Shown here one piece after another: positions 6,902-9,500 of a stretch of 9,500 bases of DNA; the stretch's first letter is position 1, and every line of letters begins with the position of its first letter. The DNA is from Acidobacteriaceae bacterium (lineage in GTDB: Bacteria; Acidobacteriota; Terriglobia; Terriglobales; Acidobacteriaceae). The translations under genes were made by a program, and so were the position numbers. The stretch covers positions 1 to 9,500 of the forward strand of contig PLYW01000300.1 in the NCBI GenBank assembly GCA_003151875.1. The letters are read 5' to 3'. The notes under the pieces are model-generated. The model worked only from the letters and a program-made list of their open reading frames with translations. It made no database searches and was not told the DNA's origin.

Positions 6902-7192
6902 ATGGCCAAGGGTTCGGTGCAGATTGTGGTTGAGCGCTGTAAGGCCTGCGGATTCTGCGTAGAGTTCTGTCCCACGCACGTTCTGGCGCTCTCCTCTGCT
7001 TTTAACGCCAAGGGATATCACACTCCTTACATGGTCCACCCGGAGAAGTGCAGCGGTTGCGATTTGTGCGGTATGTACTGCCCCGACTTCGCGATTTTCG
7101 GATACAAGCAGCCGGCGCCGCCCAAAGAGAACGCCGCGGTCGCCGCCCCGCCACCCGCGGCCGAAATCAAGGAGGACCAAGATGCACGCTGA
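6902..7192 (+). CDS. korD: 2-oxoacid:ferredoxin oxidoreductase delta subunit, 2x[4Fe-4S] ferredoxin
   Basis: The 96-residue protein has two classic [4Fe-4S] motifs: CKACGFCVEFCP (Cys 13, 16, 19, 23) and CSGCDLCGMYCP (Cys 50, 53, 56, 60). The clusters pass electrons between the catalytic alpha-beta part and free ferredoxin. The first motif has the standard spacing, with a 26-residue insert before the second, as in KorD/PorD subunits. After residue 70 comes a Pro/Ala-rich, charged tail (QPAPPKENAAVAAPPPAA) of no known role. The gene opens the operon and overlaps the alpha gene by 11 nt. Gene order delta-alpha-beta-gamma is typical of four-subunit 2-oxoglutarate:ferredoxin oxidoreductases. Confidence 0.9.
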   Translation: MAKGSVQIVVERCKACGFCVEFCPTHVLALSSAFNAKGYHTPYMVHPEKCSGCDLCGMYCPDFAIFGYKQPAPPKENAAVAAPPPAAEIKEDQDAR

Positions 7193-8339
7193 TCCCGCCG
7201 GGGTCATGACCGGCACTCATTTTCTGGATGGCGACCACGCCTGCTGCGAGGGCGCCCTGGCCGCCGGAGCGCGGTTCTCTTCCGGCTATCCCATCACTCC
7301 CTCAACCGAAGTCGTGGAGCGCTTCGCCGCCCGCGTGCCCACCGTAGGCGGGACCTTCATTCAGATGGAAGATGAACTGGCTGCTTCGATTGCGCTGCAA
7401 GGCGCGGTTTGGGGCGGAGCCAAGGCGTTCACCGTGACCTCCGGCCCTGGATTCTCCCTGATGATGGAGCACATCGGCCTGGCAGTGATGACGGAAACAC
7501 CCTGCGTGTTTGTGGACGTGCAGCGCGGCGGGCCTTCCACCGGATTGCCCACCCTGCCCGCACAAGCCGACATGATGCAGGTGCGCTGGGGCTCGCACGG
7601 CGATTACGAGATAATTGCGCTGTGCCCCAATTCGCCGCAAGAATGCTTCGACCTGACCATCACGGCATTCAACTACTCTGAGCAGTATCGGTGCCCGGTG
7701 TTCGTCATGATGGACGAGGTGGTCGGCCACATGACGGAGAAGGTGGTCATTCCTCCACCCGAGCAAATTGAAGTCACTCCGCGCCGCTACACCACTCTTC
7801 CACCCGACGAGTTTCTCGCCTTCAAGCCGTGCGAAGACCTGGTGCCCGACATGCCGCGAACCGGCGAAGGCTACAACGTCCACGTCACCGGTCTGACCCA
7901 CGACGAGCGCGGCTATCCCGACATGACGCCCGCTCAGCAGGACAAGCTGGTGAGGCGGTTGCAGGACAAGATCAAGAAGAACGTCGACAAAATCACCCTT
8001 TACGAGGAAGAGCAGATCGAGGGCGCCGAGGTGGTTGTGGTGTCGTACGGCATCACCTCGCGAGTGGCGCAACGCGCCATCGAGTTGGCGCGCAAGCAGG
8101 GCGTGAGGGTCGGCAAGTTCCGCCTGATCACCGCATGGCCTTTCCCCGAAAAGCAGATCGCAGAAATCGCCGCCAAGGTGAAGGCAATTGTTGTCGTCGA
8201 GCTGAACCTGGGACAGATGGTGCGCGAGGTAGAACGCGCCGTTGCTGGCAAAGCCATCGTCCGCTTCGTGGGCCACGCCGGAGGCAGCGTACACCGTCCG
8301 GAAGACATTCTGCAGACCATCCTGGAGGTGGCGCGATGA
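7182..8339 (+). CDS. korA: 2-oxoglutarate:ferredoxin oxidoreductase alpha subunit
   Basis: The ATG at 7182 has GGAGG six bases before it (7171-7175), inside the 3' end of the ferredoxin gene; a second ATG at codon 9 lacks this. The 385-residue protein has the pyruvate-flavodoxin oxidoreductase N-terminal domain: GYPITPSTE (35-43), QMEDE (61-65), TSGPGFS (86-92), RGGPSTGLPT (115-124) and QADMMQVRWGSHGD (128-141). A linker with KLVRRLQDKIKKN follows, then the C-terminal transketolase-like domain (about 282-385, VVVVSYGITSRVAQRAIE). The alpha subunit helps bind TPP, 2-oxoacid and CoA at the interface with beta. GGPSTGLPT together with gene order favours 2-oxoglutarate over pyruvate as substrate, but a branched-chain or other 2-oxoacid cannot be excluded. 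Its stop overlaps the beta start as ATGA, indicating translational coupling. Confidence 0.9.
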   Translation: MHADPAGVMTGTHFLDGDHACCEGALAAGARFSSGYPITPSTEVVERFAARVPTVGGTFIQMEDELAASIALQGAVWGGAKAFTVTSGPGFSLMMEHIGLAVMTETPCVFVDVQRGGPSTGLPTLPAQADMMQVRWGSHGDYEIIALCPNSPQECFDLTITAFNYSEQYRCPVFVMMDEVVGHMTEKVVIPPPEQIEVTPRRYTTLPPDEFLAFKPCEDLVPDMPRTGEGYNVHVTGLTHDERGYPDMTPAQQDKLVRRLQDKIKKNVDKITLYEEEQIEGAEVVVVSYGITSRVAQRAIELARKQGVRVGKFRLITAWPFPEKQIAEIAAKVKAIVVVELNLGQMVREVERAVAGKAIVRFVGHAGGSVHRPEDILQTILEVAR

Positions 8340-9211
8340 GCGAGCTGACCGAACTGACTCCCCAAAACCCAGTGGAACAATTCCTGCGCATGGACCGCAT
8401 TCCCCACATCTGGTGTCCGGGCTGCGGCATTGGCACCAGCGTCAACTCCTTCGCCCACGCGCTCATTGACGCCAAGATTGACACCCGGAACGTTGCCATT
8501 GTCTCCGGCATCGGTTGCACCGGACGCGTTGCCGGCTACGTCAAACAAGACTCGTTCCACACCACGCACGGCCGCGCCATTCCGTTCGCCACCGGCTTGA
8601 AGCTGGCCAATCCAAAGTTAAACGTGGTGGTGTACTCGGGTGATGGCGATCTGTTCGCGATCGGCGGCAATCATCTGATTCACGCCGCCCGCCGTAACGT
8701 GGACATCAAGGTGGTCTGCATCAACAACCTGATTTATGCCATGACCGGCGGACAGACGGCCCCGACCACGCCAAACGATGTTATTACCTCGACCAATCCT
8801 TATGGCACGTTCGATGCGGCGTTCAACCTGCCGTACCTGGTGGAAGCGGCGGGAGCGGTTTACGTGGCCCGCTGGACGGTCTTCCACGTTAAACAACTGG
8901 CGCGCGCCATGCAGGAGATGTTCGCCAAGAGGGGTTTCAGCTTTATCGAGGTCCTGTCGCCTTGCCCAACGCTGTATCAGCGCCGCAACAAAATGGGCGA
9001 CGGCCTCGACACCATGAAGTTCTACAAAGAAGTCAGCAAGATCCGCAACGGCGCATCGACCAAAGACGTTGCCTTGACCAAGAGCGGCGAGATCACCGTC
9101 GGCAAGTTTGTCGACCGGGAGCGCAGCGACTATCGCGAACTCATGCACGATCGGCTGCTCGATTCGCTGGGAGACGATTACGTGGAAACGGAGGCCTGTT
9201 CATGCCAGTAA
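8336..9211 (+). CDS. korB: 2-oxoglutarate:ferredoxin oxidoreductase beta subunit (TPP-binding)
   Basis: The 291-residue product starts at the ATG at 8336, seven bases after GGAGG (8324-8328). The same frame is open far upstream inside the alpha gene, but that part is a shadow. The TPP-Mg motif runs from GDGD (102-105) to INN (129-131). Likely cluster ligands are the CPGC pair (Cys 27, 30), SGIGCTGR (Cys 61) and SPCPT (Cys 210), by analogy with the known [4Fe-4S] beta subunits. KQDSFHTTHGRAIPFATG (70-87) is typical of the KorB group. The protein decarboxylates the 2-oxoacid on TPP and passes electrons through its cluster to the delta subunit. It ends ACSCQ, with two cysteines of unknown use. 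The stop overlaps the gamma gene by 10 nt. Confidence 0.92.
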   Translation: MSELTELTPQNPVEQFLRMDRIPHIWCPGCGIGTSVNSFAHALIDAKIDTRNVAIVSGIGCTGRVAGYVKQDSFHTTHGRAIPFATGLKLANPKLNVVVYSGDGDLFAIGGNHLIHAARRNVDIKVVCINNLIYAMTGGQTAPTTPNDVITSTNPYGTFDAAFNLPYLVEAAGAVYVARWTVFHVKQLARAMQEMFAKRGFSFIEVLSPCPTLYQRRNKMGDGLDTMKFYKEVSKIRNGASTKDVALTKSGEITVGKFVDRERSDYRELMHDRLLDSLGDDYVETEACSCQ

Positions 9212-9500
9212 GCGAGATCCGTATCGCAGGATTCGGAGGCCAGGGCGTTATCCTGTCGGCCATCATCATCGGCAAAGCCGGGTGCATCTATCAGCCGGGC
9301 TACGCCACCATGACGCAGAACTTCGGACCGGAAGCCCGCGGCGGGGCCTGCAGCGCGCAGCTCATTCTTTCGGATACGCCCGTGCTGTATCCCTACGTGC
9401 CTCGGCCCGACATTCTGGTGGTGATGTCGCAGGAGGCGTACGGCCTGTTCGCTCCGCAGCTCAAGGACGAAGGCGTCCTCATCATCGAAGAGGACCTGGT
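9202..9500 (+). CDS. korC: 2-oxoglutarate:ferredoxin oxidoreductase gamma subunit (partial, runs off right edge)
   Basis: The first 99 residues are present. The ATG at 9202 overlaps the beta stop and follows GGAGG (9190-9194) by seven bases. IRIAGFGGQGVILSA (6-20) is the glycine-rich motif of the gamma domain, and FGPEARGGACSAQL (41-54) is its second conserved block. The gamma subunit forms part of the CoA-binding and structural core of 2-oxoacid:ferredoxin oxidoreductases. The usual length is about 180 residues, so roughly half is missing here. Nothing is odd in the visible part. Confidence 0.9.
   Translation, partial: MPVSEIRIAGFGGQGVILSAIIIGKAGCIYQPGYATMTQNFGPEARGGACSAQLILSDTPVLYPYVPRPDILVVMSQEAYGLFAPQLKDEGVLIIEEDL

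Noticed and set aside
6716..7216. Minus-strand open frame opposite the ferredoxin gene
   Set aside because: It is the complement of a ferredoxin with two perfect cluster motifs, and has no protein-like features of its own.
7302..8294. 330-codon minus-strand open frame opposite korA
   Set aside because: Its His/Leu/Val-rich antisense composition mirrors korA codon usage; korA is fully supported by motifs.
7829..8335. Upstream extension of korB inside korA
   Set aside because: It is Arg-rich shadow coding; the ATGA junction at 8336 with GGAGG is a standard coupled start.

Overview
The window is GC-rich (about 60%), densely coded bacterial chromosome. Several traits are the kind seen in soil Acidobacteriota of the Terriglobia group: a secreted DUF4097-type protein, a MacA-like adaptor with a short basic N-terminus, a secreted TPR-thioredoxin fusion, a tandem-domain VOC protein, a small very basic 70-residue protein, and a 2-oxoacid:ferredoxin oxidoreductase operon. 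That placement is inferred from the look of the proteins; there is no rRNA or other marker in the window.

Layout. 1-397 (minus) is the N-terminal part of a secreted DUF4097-like protein, running off the left edge. 482-1693 (minus) is a MacA/HlyD-type membrane fusion protein whose real start is most likely a TTG with a strong Shine-Dalgarno. A 400 bp divergent gap (1694-2093) follows. 2094-3125 (plus) is a secreted TPR-TlpA thioredoxin fusion, convergent with a two-domain VOC protein at 3140-3937 (minus). A strong sigma70-type promoter sits so close to the VOC start codon that the mRNA should be leaderless or nearly so. 4070-5305 (minus) is a DEAD-box RNA helicase with a hairpin behind it, and 5529-5741 (minus) encodes the small basic protein. 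After a 404 bp non-coding gap, 6146-6568 (plus) encodes a stand-alone receiver domain with degenerate active-site residues.

The 333 bp between 6569 and 6901 holds the most unusual DNA: a REPIN/MITE-like repeat with a 38 bp perfect palindrome and an extra copy of one arm, then a CRP/FNR-like inverted repeat (TGTGA-N6-TCACT). The right end is a tightly coupled korDABC operon: ferredoxin delta (6902-7192), alpha (7182-8339), beta (8336-9211) and the start of gamma (9202-9500). All three junctions overlap by 4 to 11 nt, and each downstream start has a GGAGG. The complex should interconvert 2-oxoglutarate, CoA and oxidised ferredoxin with succinyl-CoA, CO2 and reduced ferredoxin, by TPP and [4Fe-4S] chemistry.

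Most of the window is ordinary conserved chromosome. I see no defence island, prophage, CRISPR array, tRNA, rRNA or transposase gene, and no convincing new multi-gene system. The observations most worth following are the repeat element, the CRP/FNR-like site upstream of the kor operon, the leaderless VOC promoter, the degenerate receiver, and the extra cysteines in the TPR-thioredoxin protein.
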